Source: Candidatus Accumulibacter phosphatis (GTDB lineage Bacteria; Pseudomonadota; Gammaproteobacteria; Burkholderiales; Rhodocyclaceae). From it: a DNA stretch of 64,000 nucleotides. Shown here piece after piece: positions 10,345 to 19,980 of the stretch. Under the pieces are notes generated by a model that did no database searches, was not told the origin of the DNA, and saw only the letters and a list, made by a program, of their open reading frames with translations. The stretch spans positions 107,223 through 171,222 of the forward strand of contig NZ_SPMY01000017.1 in assembly GCF_012939955.1 (NCBI RefSeq), written 5' to 3'. The position numbers and the translations under genes were made by a program. Every line of letters starts with the position of its first letter. Within the stretch, counting starts at the first letter, position 1.

Positions 10345-12700
10345 CAAAACTCTTTCCCCCCTCGCACTCCCACCTATGGTCTCTGGGCGACCAAGCTCTG
10401 GTGAGTGGCAGCAATTTCATCACCGGAGTGTTGCTCGCCCGCGTGATGGGACTTGAAGCGTTTGGTGCGTACGTTGTGGCGCAAGCCTATCTCCTCTACG
10501 CCAACACGTTCCAGGCGTCGCTGGTCGTCGCACCCATGATGACGGCAGTCCCTGCGGAATCCGACAAGGAGATTCAGCGCAAGCAACTACGCGGCTTTTT
10601 TGGATATACCTTGCTGGTGTTGTGTGTGACGCTCGGCGGGGTGCAGTTCATCGCATGGTTGATGGGGTGGTGGTCCGAGCACCTTAGCCTAGGGCCGATG
10701 ATCTGGCCGTTGGCCTTTGCCATGGCCGGATACCAGTTACAGGACTGGCTGCGGCGCGCACTGTACGTGAAGGTAGCGAATCGCGCCGTCTTTTTCAGTG
10801 ATTTGCTCGCCTATGGTGGCCAGTTAGCCATCTTGGCCTGGTTGATCTACTCGAATAACCTGACGCCCAACGCCGCTCTGCTGGCGCTTGCCCTTGCTTT
10901 TTCGGGTTCAGCCCTGGTGACCGCCGCAAGCCATGGCTTACGTCCGAGTTATGCCGAGGCGGTCATCGTGATTAAGCAGCACTGGTCAGCGAGCAGGGAT
11001 TTCCTCCTAACATGGCAGTTGCAATGGTTGGCTTCGCAAGGCGTCATACTTCTCGGAGCAGGCATGATTGGTCAGCAAGCCGCAGGCGCGATCCGAGCTG
11101 CCCAGAATCTGCTGGGCCCGGTCAACGTTGCCTTCCAGTGGATGGACAACATCGTACCGGTGCGCGCAGCACTGCATCTCCGGGATCGGGGACGACATTC
11201 GCTGATCACCTATCTGGGACGACTGGGGCTCACAGGCGGCGTCGCCCTCGGCGTATTCGCCCTGCTCTTGCTGCCCATAGACGAGTGGCTGATGACATTA
11301 CTGTACGGTGAGGAATATCGTCCGTTCGCAATTCTGGTGGTCTTTCAAGCGCTTTACTATTTCTTTGGCTACGGCTATCGTATGGCGGCTTATTATCACC
11401 GCGCCATGGGTGAAACCCGGCTCCTGGCACATGCCAGCGCCTGCTGGGCAGTGCTTTCTGTCGCACTGGCATTGCTGACTGTGCGCGTGTTCGGCGAACG
11501 CGGCATCATGCTTGCACTGGTTTCCGGAGAGGTGACGGCGCTGGTCTATCTTGCATGGTCCTGGCGCGACAGATTCACCGCGTCGGCCGCTCGAGCCGAC
11601 AGGGCCGGCAAACCCGCTTATGTTGTACATCGGCGGCGCGATGGGAGTGTCCATCTGGTGCTGCCTCTTGCGAATAACCGGGTTTTGAAGTCCACTTTGC
11701 GTATGTACTACCCCTCCCGCTGGACAGGACACCTCTATCGCCAAACTCTGGCGGCCACCTTGCCGCTGCGAATATGGTTCGGTTGGGTGGAATCCGTGGG
11801 AACCCTCACACATCTTTGCCAAAAACTTGCGCCTATAATGAACGCCGTACCGGGAGCAACCCCTGCGTACGTCGGCGGACTCAAGGGCATGCCCGGGCCA
11901 CGTGCGAAACTGACGCTCAAAATAATGGATGCTGATGGCAATAGTCTGGCCTACGCACGCATTGCTGATTCCCCGGCCGCGGCAAGAGCATTACGGCACG
12001 AGGCGCAGATGCTGACAGAAGCAGCCAAACTGGAATCCTCTTTGCCGCGCGTGATAAAACAGGGCGAATTCAACCGTCCGCATACCTATTTCCTCGTCGA
12101 ATCCGCTGGTCCCGAACAGACACTCGAACCCGTGCTCACGAAGCGACACTTTGCCTTTTTGATTCGAATGCTCGGGAAAGATACGGTTGCCTGGACTTCG
12201 CTTGTCGACCGCGTGGAGAACGACATTATTGATCTATCTCGCGAGCCTAATCTATCCGATCTGTTAGCGAGGGCTTTTGTCGTCTTGCGACGCAACCCAA
12301 ACCACGAGGTTCTGACCTGTATTGAGCACGGGGATTTTGTTCCCTGGAATATACGCACGGACGACAAGGGCGACGAACTGTTCATACTGGACTGGGAACA
12401 TGCACGGAAGGACGGTTGGCCATGGCTTGACGCTCTACATTTTTTCTTATCAGACTGCAGTATTGGTTCGCCGGCGATCGCCGAAAGAAGTTCTAACGGA
12501 GCTCTTCGCCGTTTTTTTCCCTACCGGCCGCACATGATTACGCCAAGAATTTTCCTATCACAGCCAACCACGCCAAAAACTGGATTACCGTCTATCTGCT
12601 TCGTATTTTGGCTGTCGGGGCCAGTGAAGGCTATTCAACGACAGAACAGCACCAAGCTATCCGCTGCAAGATGCTTCAACAACTTCTGAATACCTATTAA
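10341..12700 (+). CDS. Wzx-type flippase fused to an APH-like kinase domain, two frameshifts
   Basis: Residues 1 to about 415 form a polytopic membrane protein of the polysaccharide flippase/MATE type (LVSGSNFITGVLLARVMG near the start, about 12 hydrophobic stretches). After a linker, a soluble domain carries the aminoglycoside-phosphotransferase-like signature EHGDFVPWN (near 661) and FILDWEHARKDGWPWLD. A T6 run (12440-12445) and a T7 run (12512-12518) each shift the frame by one extra base. The reconstructed end reads LHFF, YQTAVLVRRRSPKEVL, DYAKNFPITANHAKNW and stops at 12698-12700. The unrepaired frame ends at 12689 in unrelated residues. The flippase would export lipid-linked repeat units; the kinase-like domain might phosphorylate a sugar or a regulator (inference). 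Confidence 0.78.
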
Positions 12701-12803
12701 TGACATATATCTTCCACGAAACCGGGTTTTCCGCGGGCATCGTCGGCTGGCATAACGCGACTCACCATCGCCGCTAGAGCCATCCAAGGCACTTGCCATC
12801 AAA

Positions 12804-14329
12804 ATGAAAATAGCACAAATCAACAACAACACTCTGCAAAGGGCATTGGCCAAGCTTCCAGCAGTGCTGCTGGTCTCGTTTTCTGCTGTGTTTCTCGGAA
12901 TACTGTCAGCGGTTGAACCTACCCTTGCAATTGTTTTTTTCCATTTTTGTTGCAGCGCTTGCCACACTTTTAGTCGGTTATAAGTGGGCATACCACATCG
13001 CCGCGGGCAATGGACAGCTGGCGCTTTACATATTATTGCTTTGGGTCTGGTCGGTCAACATGCCATCTATTATGGCTTTCGACACTAGCGGAATTACGAA
13101 GCCTGATATGTTGAACCCTCAGTCCATAAGCCGCATTACAATGTTCTTTCTGGTGGGGTCATGTTTTATCTTCAACCTCTTCAATACCAACCGCCTGCAA
13201 GTCGCGCCCACGCCAAGAATTCGGCCGCCCCTCACTTTACCCATGCTTATTTTTGGCTGGTATCTGATCGACGCTTTTCTGGTGCTACGAGGGCAAGATC
13301 TGCTGCTTGCCATGTACCGACTTGCAGAGTGGATACTATTGTTGTTTCTCATCGCAACCGTGGTAACGCGAGCGCCAACCAGTCTTCCCGATCGGGAGAA
13401 CTGGGTATTGCGGGTGGTCTTCCCCATTTTGCTGCTTATGCTACTGCTAACGCTTATTCTACTTCCGATCGCGCCCAGATTAGTATATTCTATAGGCCAG
13501 AATGGAGCAGGCCGCTTGGGAAACCCCTTCGCACACCCGAACACTCTCGGGGTGCTGGCCGGTATGGCCTTTTTCTACTTCCTGGAGCTTAAACCACGTC
13601 TCTTTCGCCTTGGCCTGTTGCTTTCATTCTGTGTCATGGCGGCCACCTATTCACGGGGTGCCTGGGCTGGATTTTTTCTGGCTACATGCTTCTTTGTTTT
13701 TCTCAAGCCTCGCGCAATGTACGGCCGTTTCTTTGCCGCCGCGGCAATTATTTTACTGGCTTGCATGGCATGGATTGCCCAAGACCTCCTAACCGATACG
13801 GTAGGAAAGTTTCTCGCCCGAGGTGGCTCGGTCAGCAGCTTAGCAACCGCTTCAGAACGGACGGAAGTGTGGCAGGCATCCCGCCATCTGATCGCTGAGG
13901 CGCCATTACTGGGCCATGGATATATCGCTGGCCCCAAAAAATTGAATGAAATCATGGCCAGTGGCGTATCTGCCGCGTATTTCCGAGCAGTCCATGCACA
14001 TAATGAATTCGTTCAAACTCAGATCAACGGCGGAGTCGTCGCAACGTTGTTGCTCGTTATCTTTTTACTACGAACAGTGTATCTTTTTGGGACTCTGGGT
14101 GGCCATGTGACCCCGCGTTTTTTTCCGGTGCACGAGCGCGTGGGCTATAATGCTCTGGACTTTTGGCATGCTAACGCCAAATATTAGTGGCCAGCTATTG
14201 ATAATTGGTGCGCTGCTACTCTACGTTTACGTCGTCCTGGAAATGATTCATGGGGAAATGCGTGCCGCCACATGTCTGAACGTGAGAAGCACGGCCCACC
14301 TAGCAATTGGAGTCAAAGCAAAGCGATGA
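12804..14329 (+). CDS. O-antigen ligase/polymerase-like membrane protein (Wzy type), two frameshifts
   Basis: A polytopic membrane protein of the O-antigen ligase/polymerase superfamily. It has about 12 membrane segments and a large loop with GNPFAHPNTLGVLAGM and the H-x6-E-like region AVHAHNEFVQTQINGG typical of the Wzy_C domain. The ATG at 12804 opens MKIAQINNNTLQRALAKL. A T7 run (12934-12940) then shifts the frame into IFVAALATLLVGYKW. A second T7 run (14118-14124) shifts it again so that the end becomes LTPNISGQLLIIGALLL and stops at 14327-14329. Both need one base removed. The stop overlaps the next ATG (ATGA). The 103-base gap before the start holds no convincing gene. Confidence 0.75.
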
Positions 14330-16484
14330 TGCGCGCACGCGGATTATTTTTTTTTATTTATGCTGGTAGTTGTCGCTCTGGTTGAGACAGGCTTCGCCAA
14401 CGCGACGAGTGGCGAAATTGCTGTGCCCTTGTTACCCCGACCGAGCACCACTACCTATGTTGTGGTGCGTGATGGGCATTTTTTTTCTTGGTAAGCAGCG
14501 CATTCGCTTCTGGGGATTCAATGTCCAGTCAGGGGTTTTTCCTTCGTATGATGAAATCACTCACGCAGTTGAACGTCTTGCCCTGTTGGGGGTGAACGCG
14601 GTTCGTCTCTGGCCTACGCAAGGGACTTTTTACGACCGCCGCTCGTTGATTGAGTGGCGCTTCCCCCGGTCCACCATGCACGATGGCTCACTACTCGATC
14701 GCTACGATTTCTTTATCGCGGAACTTAAACGCAAGGGAATTTTTGTCCAGAACCCTGCTCTTCACTATCCAGATTTTGACGCGATACGCAGTTGGCCAGA
14801 CCCGGAAGTACGAGCCATTCTCGGCCAGCACGCCACTGATGGCGATATCCGTAGCCTGCACGGAATCGCAGCGTATCTTTCTGAGGGATGGGAAGCGATG
14901 CTGACTGCCCATATCCGTAACTACCTGACCCATTTTAATCCGTACGCCGGGCGCACCTACGCGGATGACCCTGTCTTCTCTGGCTGGGAACTAGCTAACG
15001 AAAGCCAGTTCGTTTATTGCGCTTTGCGGCGATCCTGCGTATCTGGCCTGCCTTCTTCACTGCGTCGTCAAGTGAATCGGCTTTGGCAGGATTTTTGGCG
15101 GCAGAACGGCGGCAAGTCCATGGTGGATCTGCCAATCTACGATGGCGACTGGGATATCGCCGACAAGCCAGAACATGCCGCCTATCGCCAGTTTATATTT
15201 GAGCGCTTCGTGAGCGTGAGTCAACGCCTTGAACGTGTTGCTCGCGGAATGGCTACTCCCGGAAGAGGAATCGCGGTGCAACCGTTCACCTATTCGACAC
15301 AGGCTGGTGATCCACTGTTGGTCGCGCGAGCAGCCTATTCCGCTGGAGACTATTCTGCGATAGGAGCGTACCAAACGCCATTGAACGATGGCAGGAAAAG
15401 CCCATTCTTCCCATTTCGCTTGAATCTCTCGAACCCTGTCTACTACAATTTCAATTACGGCGGCGTTCAGGGAAAACCGACCGTGGTGTATGAGAACAGC
15501 TTCTTCCGACCGTACCCTTATCGTGCGGAGTGGCCCTGGGCGCTTTTATTTCTGGCCGAAACCCAGGATTGGGATGGGGTTTTTTTGTACACTTATGGCC
15601 AACCTTGGGCAATCTACGACGTTGGTGCAGAAGGGTCACCAAAATATGGCGGGAAGCCATTGCCGACCCCGTCTAACCCTCTGGATTCGGCGCCCCGTGG
15701 CGTGTATCTCGGACTGCATCACGGTGGGGATGAAGTCACTATTGCCGCGTGGTCGGCGGCGGGTTTGGTTTTTCTAGGAGGAGAACTGTCTCCGGAGGAT
15801 CAACCGCGAACTTATCAATTTTTCGCCGTTGCAGATTTTTGGGCCCGCACCCGGCTATTGTTCCCGACCTCAAGGATGCGGGACTGGCGCTAGACACATT
15901 ATAGCGGAGATGAACGTCGCTTCATTGAGTACGCCAATCCGATTGAAGTGGTCGACGACCAGTGACCACACAACCGCTAGTTCTAAGTCGCAGCTAGACA
16001 ATAGGCCAAGTGGTGCACTGTTACTGGATCGTGCTACGCCGCGACTAACCATCGACACCCCTCACAACAAGGTCGTCGCGGGTGTTCTCGAGGGAAACGT
16101 GCAGTTCGATGGCGGGGTTTTGGTGACCTTCCCTAGGCGCCAGTTTGGGTTTGTTTCGCTGCAAACTGCCGATGGTAGAAGCTGGCAGACAAGTCAGGAT
16201 AAGCGCGTATTCGCGTCAGGCATGTCAGCCAATCATGACTACGATTTTGATCCGGATGGTGCAAACTTTAGAAAAGCGACCGGGGTAGTGGAAGGTGTGC
16301 GCAACGCTGGCCGGATACCCATTGTTTTTCAGCGGGTCGAGTTCTCGGTAGCATTTGCTAAAACTATTTTACGATTTCAGAAATTTGATTTCAATTTCCG
16401 TGAATATCAGACGACAAAAGGAGAACGTCATCTATTTTTTTAGGGCTGACGAGCCGTTTTTTTACTGGAATGATCACAGAGTGA
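14326..16484 (+). pseudogene. Clan GH-A glycosidase-like gene with many frameshifts
   Basis: A secreted glycoside hydrolase of the cellulase-like GH-A clan. Catalytic candidates are the acid/base Glu in SGWELANESQF and the nucleophile Glu in PTVVYENSFFRP. At the start MMRARGLFFF is followed, after a T9 run (14347-14355), by a signal peptide FMLVVVALVETGFANA. A T8 run (14479-14486) shifts again into LGKQRIRFWGFN. After a long intact stretch the frame must move several more times between about 15835 and 15965 (fragments AIVPDLKDAGLALD, DERRFIEYANPIEV, LTIDTPHNKVVAGV) and again at T runs near 16434 and 16458. All shifts act as one extra base. It may trim or release the polymer. Either a pseudogene or badly resolved sequence. 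Confidence 0.65.
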
Positions 16485-17653
16485 TTGGAATATTTCGAGT
16501 TCTCGTCGTTCATTGCGCTTACCAGCAGTGGGGTGGCGAGGACTCGGTCGTAGCGGAAGAGATTGCACTTCTCGAATCACGGGGCCACCAAGTGGGCACC
16601 TATTTCCGCCATAACAATGCTATCCCGGACCTTTCATTAGTTGCAGCGGCGAGGCAAACGCTCTGGTCTTCGCGCACGACACGTGATATGGCGGAGGAAA
16701 TCCGCCGTTTCCGGCCACACGTAATTCACGTACACAACACTCTCCCTCTTATTTCACCCTCGGTTTACTGGGCGGCAGATCGCGCCGGGATACCTGTAGT
16801 GCAGACTTTGCATAACTTTCGCCTGATGTGCCTGAACGCGTTGTTCTTACGCGATAAGGAGGTGTGCGAGGACTGCATTGGGCATGTGCCTTGGCGCGGG
16901 GTAGCACGGACGTGTTACCGGGGATCGCGCTCGGCATCGGTGGCAATGGCGGGGATGCTGACTCTGCACCGTGTGCTCGGGACGTATCGGGGAAAGGTGG
17001 CTCGCTATATTGCGTTGAGTGATTTTTCTCGTGCGAAGTTCATTGAGGGTGGTTTGCCTGCGGAGCGAGTGGTGGTGAAGCCGAATTTTGCAGATTTTTC
17101 TGAGCCAGAGGATATCCCGCGTGCGGATTTTCTTTTTGTTGGCCGATTGTCGGCCGAGAAGGGAACTACAACCCTAGTTGGAGCCATGGCTCGCCTCCCA
17201 ACTGCGCGGTTGCGTGTGGCGGGAGACGGCCCAGAAGCGGCCTTGATCGAGAAGGTATGCGGTTTGACTAGCTTAGGCTCTTTGTCGAGCGAATTAGTCC
17301 GACGAGAAATGAATGGTGCGTTAGCACTGATAGTGTCAAGCATCTGCTATGAAAACTTTCCCCGCACCATTGTGGAGGCTTTCGCGTGTGGCTTGCCAGT
17401 GATTGCCAGCCGTATGGGTTCAATGGCTGAAATTGTGACAGATGGCGAAACCGGACTGCTGTTCGAGCCGGGCAATCCGCGCGATCTGGCCGACAAGATG
17501 GCGTGGGCGCTGGCGCATCCCGAGGAGATGGGGGAGATGGGGCGTAAGGCCCGGGCGCAGTACGAAGCCGAGTTTTCTGCCGAGGTGAATTACCGGCGCC
17601 TGATGACCATCTATCAGGAAGCGATCGACGAAGTGAGAGGCCAGCGTGGCTGA
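16481..17653 (+). CDS. Glycosyltransferase family 4 protein
   Basis: A GT-B glycosyltransferase of about 390 residues. The start is taken as GTG 16481 (VIGIFRVLVVHCAYQQWGGE), which overlaps the reconstructed stop of the glycosidase (GTGA); longer in-frame starts exist upstream but lie inside that gene. Features are HNFRLMCLNALFLRDKEVC with a CxxC (VCEDC) typical of one GT4 branch, FLFVGRLSAEKGTTTLV, and the EX7E-type motif YENFPRTIVEAFACGLPVI. It should add a sugar to the repeat unit. It overlaps wecG by 8 bases. Confidence 0.87.
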   Translation: MIGIFRVLVVHCAYQQWGGEDSVVAEEIALLESRGHQVGTYFRHNNAIPDLSLVAAARQTLWSSRTTRDMAEEIRRFRPHVIHVHNTLPLISPSVYWAADRAGIPVVQTLHNFRLMCLNALFLRDKEVCEDCIGHVPWRGVARTCYRGSRSASVAMAGMLTLHRVLGTYRGKVARYIALSDFSRAKFIEGGLPAERVVVKPNFADFSEPEDIPRADFLFVGRLSAEKGTTTLVGAMARLPTARLRVAGDGPEAALIEKVCGLTSLGSLSSELVRREMNGALALIVSSICYENFPRTIVEAFACGLPVIASRMGSMAEIVTDGETGLLFEPGNPRDLADKMAWALAHPEEMGEMGRKARAQYEAEFSAEVNYRRLMTIYQEAIDEVRGQRG

Positions 17654-18416
17654 CGAGCGCCTTACCGGCCGGGTTCTCGGCGTACCGATTGACGCTATCC
17701 GCTGGGCGCAGGCGCTTGAGCGCATTCGCCAGTGGGGGCTAGGGTATGAAAGCCGCTACGTGTGCATCTGCAATGTCCATTCGGTGGTGACTGCCGGGCA
17801 AGACGCAGAGTTTGGTCGCGTTGTCGCGGAAGCCGACATGGCGACGCCCGACGGCGCACCCGTGGCCTGGATGCTGCGCAGACTGGGTTTCGCCGAGCAG
17901 AAGCGAATCAACGGCCCGGACCTGATGTGGAAGTATTGCGCGCAAGCTGCGGGACGCGACGAGTCGATCTTTCTCTACGGCAGCAGCGACGAGACGCTGG
18001 CGACTTTGCAGCAGCGCTTGCGGGAAGCCTTCCCAAGTTTGAAAGTGGCCGGTGCGATTTCGCCACCCTTCCGTCCGCTCTCGGCGGAGGAGGATGCGAC
18101 GGACGTTGCGCGCATCAATGCTTCTGGTGCGGGCACGGTTTGGGTGAGCCTGGGTTGCCCGAAGCAGGAAAAGTGGATGGCGGCGCATCGCGGGCGAATC
18201 AACGCGGTGATGATCGGCGTCGGTGCGGCTTTTGACTACCACGCCGGCACCATCAAGCGCGCGCCGCTCTGGATGCAGCGTTATGGGCTCGAGTGGCTGC
18301 ATCGGCTGTTTTCCGAGCCGGGCCGTCTATGGAAGCGCTACCTGCTCACAAATACCATGTTCGTCTTGCTGGCGCTTCGCCAGTTGTTGTGCCGACGCAA
18401 GGAATCAACACGTTGA
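17646..18416 (+). CDS. WecG/TagA/CpsF-family glycosyltransferase
   Basis: A 256-residue GT26 family enzyme. WecG-type enzymes transfer N-acetylmannosaminuronic acid or related sugars to undecaprenyl-linked intermediates. Signatures are NVHSVVTAGQDAEF, ADMATPDGAPVAWML, VWVSLGCPKQEKWM and GVGAAFDYHAGTIKRAP. GTG 17646 is the start. It is the last gene of the forward biosynthetic run begun by epsE; a 556-base gap follows. Confidence 0.9.
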   Translation: MADERLTGRVLGVPIDAIRWAQALERIRQWGLGYESRYVCICNVHSVVTAGQDAEFGRVVAEADMATPDGAPVAWMLRRLGFAEQKRINGPDLMWKYCAQAAGRDESIFLYGSSDETLATLQQRLREAFPSLKVAGAISPPFRPLSAEEDATDVARINASGAGTVWVSLGCPKQEKWMAAHRGRINAVMIGVGAAFDYHAGTIKRAPLWMQRYGLEWLHRLFSEPGRLWKRYLLTNTMFVLLALRQLLCRRKESTR

Positions 18417-18745
18417 TCGAGCGGGCACTCGTCCTGGTCGCGCAGCGCGCCAAGCCACCCCGTCTGCCATAGCCGACACGGTTCGCCTTCCTTCGGCAAT
18501 GCTAGACGCGACCAGCGCGCCATCTCGACCAGGACACCGCCAGGCAAAAAAGGCGGAACGAGAGCAGCCGAGCCTGCGACTGCCCCGCCACGTCGCTACT
18601 CCATTCGTTGAACCCAAGAGCAGCGCCGACTGAGCCTTACCGGCAGGGCATCCCTTTCGTCGCCAGGATATGGATTCAATCCCTGCAACAACCTCAGGGA
18701 CACGACGAATTACGGCAGGGCGGTCGACCGCTTCGCTTCTGGCAA

Positions 18746-18761
18746 TAGTCCGTTTGGACTA
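18746..18761 (+). promoter_or_regulatory. TAGTCC-N4-GGACTA dyad, candidate EpsA operator
   Basis: A perfect 6-base inverted repeat, TAGTCC-GTTT-GGACTA, within GCAATAGTCCGTTTGGACTA. It sits 212 bases before the first PEP-CTERM gene. The same motif recurs in the opposite orientation at 19704-19719 before the second PEP-CTERM gene. Its dyad form fits a LuxR-type homodimer such as EpsA, encoded at 21 kb. The link to EpsA is inference. Confidence 0.55.
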
Positions 18762-18820
18762 AGCATAATCTCCGCCGAGCGACTGCCGCAATCAGAAACC
18801 CCCATTAAATCTTGGCGGCA

Positions 18821-18850
18821 GCAGCAATAGTCCGAATGCGCCATTGCTGC
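18821..18850 (+). promoter_or_regulatory. Inverted repeat containing a TAGTCC half-site
   Basis: GCAGCAAT (18821-18828) pairs perfectly with ATTGCTGC (18843-18850). Between the arms lies CAATAGTCCG, identical to one half of the dyad at 18746. It abuts the weak -35 candidate TTGCTG, so it could be a second, lower-affinity regulator site for the PEP-CTERM promoter. Confidence 0.35.
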
Positions 18851-18972
18851 GAAAATAGGCGTTAAGTAGATTAGCCTCGCGTATGAATGGAAACAAAATC
18901 ACTCCCACGGCGTTTCACCAACCGGCATGGGCCGTGACAACAATCAATCAAATGGACAGGAGATAACTCACC

Positions 18973-19578
18973 ATGAAAACCAAACTTCTCAAGAGTGTGG
19001 CCGTGGCGGCTCTGGCAATCGCCGCACTGCCAGCGGCAGCGGCTGACAACAGCCTTACATGGCAGGGCGTCACTTTCAACACTACGGTGGTTGATTCAAA
19101 CACCCTGCAACTGGACATTCTTAATGCCGCCACCGGCGCCACCCCTAACTGGTCCGGTATCAATTATATCAAGGCATTCGAGATCAAGAATATCGGGGCG
19201 CTCACGAGTGCCAGCATCTTCAGCGGACCGGGTTCATTTGGCGCCGATCTCGTGCATGGCCTTTCGGCCAACGTCGGCTGCACGACCGGGGGCGGGGGTG
19301 GCGCCTGCTTCACCGGCGCGCCAATCGCGTTGACGGACAACATGAGCTGGACGATCGACTTCACGTCTGGTGGCGCCCTCAATTTCGCATTGCCGCACCT
19401 GAAAGTCCAGTTCCTTAAGGATGCGCTCCAGGACAAGGCGACAGGCGACTTGCTATCCCAAAATATCCCGCCGGTCCCGGAACCGGAGACCTACGCCATG
19501 ATGCTGGCCGGTCTTGGCATGGTGGGTGCAATCGCCCGCCGCCGTCGTTCGTCAGAGGCTCCGGGAACACCCGCCTGA
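18973..19578 (+). CDS. PEP-CTERM protein, exosortase target
   Basis: A 201-residue secreted protein. Signal peptide residues 1-24 end PAAAAD. The C-terminus has the complete sorting signal: VPEPETYAMM (residues 168-177), a hydrophobic segment AGLGMVGAIA and a basic tail RRRR (189-192). The mature part is Gly/Ser/Thr-rich without a domain I recognise; it has two cysteines around a poly-Gly stretch (GCTTGGGGGACF). It should be exported, processed by XrtB and anchored or released into the EPS matrix. Candidate operators lie 120-230 bases upstream. Confidence 0.88.
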   Translation: MKTKLLKSVAVAALAIAALPAAAADNSLTWQGVTFNTTVVDSNTLQLDILNAATGATPNWSGINYIKAFEIKNIGALTSASIFSGPGSFGADLVHGLSANVGCTTGGGGGACFTGAPIALTDNMSWTIDFTSGGALNFALPHLKVQFLKDALQDKATGDLLSQNIPPVPEPETYAMMLAGLGMVGAIARRRRSSEAPGTPA

Positions 19579-19980
19579 TTCAGGCGCGCGGGGGTGCTCA
19601 AGCGGCACCCTCGCCGTCAAACCTTCCGCTCGCAAAAAACAGATTCAATGGTTCTGGCACCCAGGCGATTGGGGAACAAGCGCGCATCCAGAAAACCACG
19701 GCATAGCCCAAACGGACTATTGTCGAAAACAGCCACCCCGATTTTTCTTGTCGGCCGGACCTCGAAAGGATGGCGTCCGTATTATTCTTTTTATATTAGA
19801 GTCGTGGGCCGGAAGTCCGCTTGCCGGCAGGAAAGCCCGGGCGAGTGGCCCAAAATGGCTATTGCCGAAGCAAATCCCGGCGCGTAAATTGACTAGCGTG
19901 GAAAAGGGTATGAAACATCCAGTTTCCCAAACCAGCAGAAAAGTCATTAACTCTCGATAAATACCGAAAGGAATCACATC
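19579..19980. other. Intergenic region upstream of the second PEP-CTERM gene
   Basis: The 402 bases hold no convincing gene. The notable element is the TAGCCC-AAAC-GGACTA dyad at 19704-19719. An AT-rich stretch (19783-19800, TTATTCTTTTTATATTAG) may contain a promoter, but I could not place a good -35/-10 pair. Confidence 0.4.
19704..19719 (-). promoter_or_regulatory. Second copy of the TAGTCC dyad, candidate EpsA operator
   Basis: TAGCCC-AAAC-GGACTA is the reverse complement of TAGTCC-GTTT-GGGCTA. It therefore matches the 18746-18761 dyad at 15 of 16 positions, and flanking CAATA is also shared. It lies 261 bases before the second PEP-CTERM gene. A shared spaced dyad before both exosortase targets suggests one regulon. 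Confidence 0.55.

Larger units (their letters stand above)
18417..18972. other. Intergenic region upstream of the first PEP-CTERM gene
   Basis: No credible gene is seen. The stretch holds a 10-base inverted repeat (18431-18440 with 18526-18535) that may form an RNA structure after the EPS operon, a perfect palindrome GCGGTCGACCGC at 18720-18731, the TAGTCC dyad at 18746-18761, and an inverted repeat with a TAGTCC half-site at 18821-18850. A weak promoter-like pair, TTGCTG (18845-18850) and TAGATT (18867-18872), is spaced by 16 bases. AGGAG at 18958-18962 is the ribosome site for the downstream gene. Confidence 0.5.

Noticed and set aside
12700..12803. Short ATG frame (MTYIFHETGFSAG...) overlapping the flippase-kinase stop
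   Set aside because: It is only 25 codons, matches nothing, and none of the frames joins sensibly to the following membrane protein.
18800..18840. Sigma-54 promoter before the first PEP-CTERM gene
   Set aside because: TTGGCGGCAGCAGCAA has GG and GC elements but not at the required spacing.
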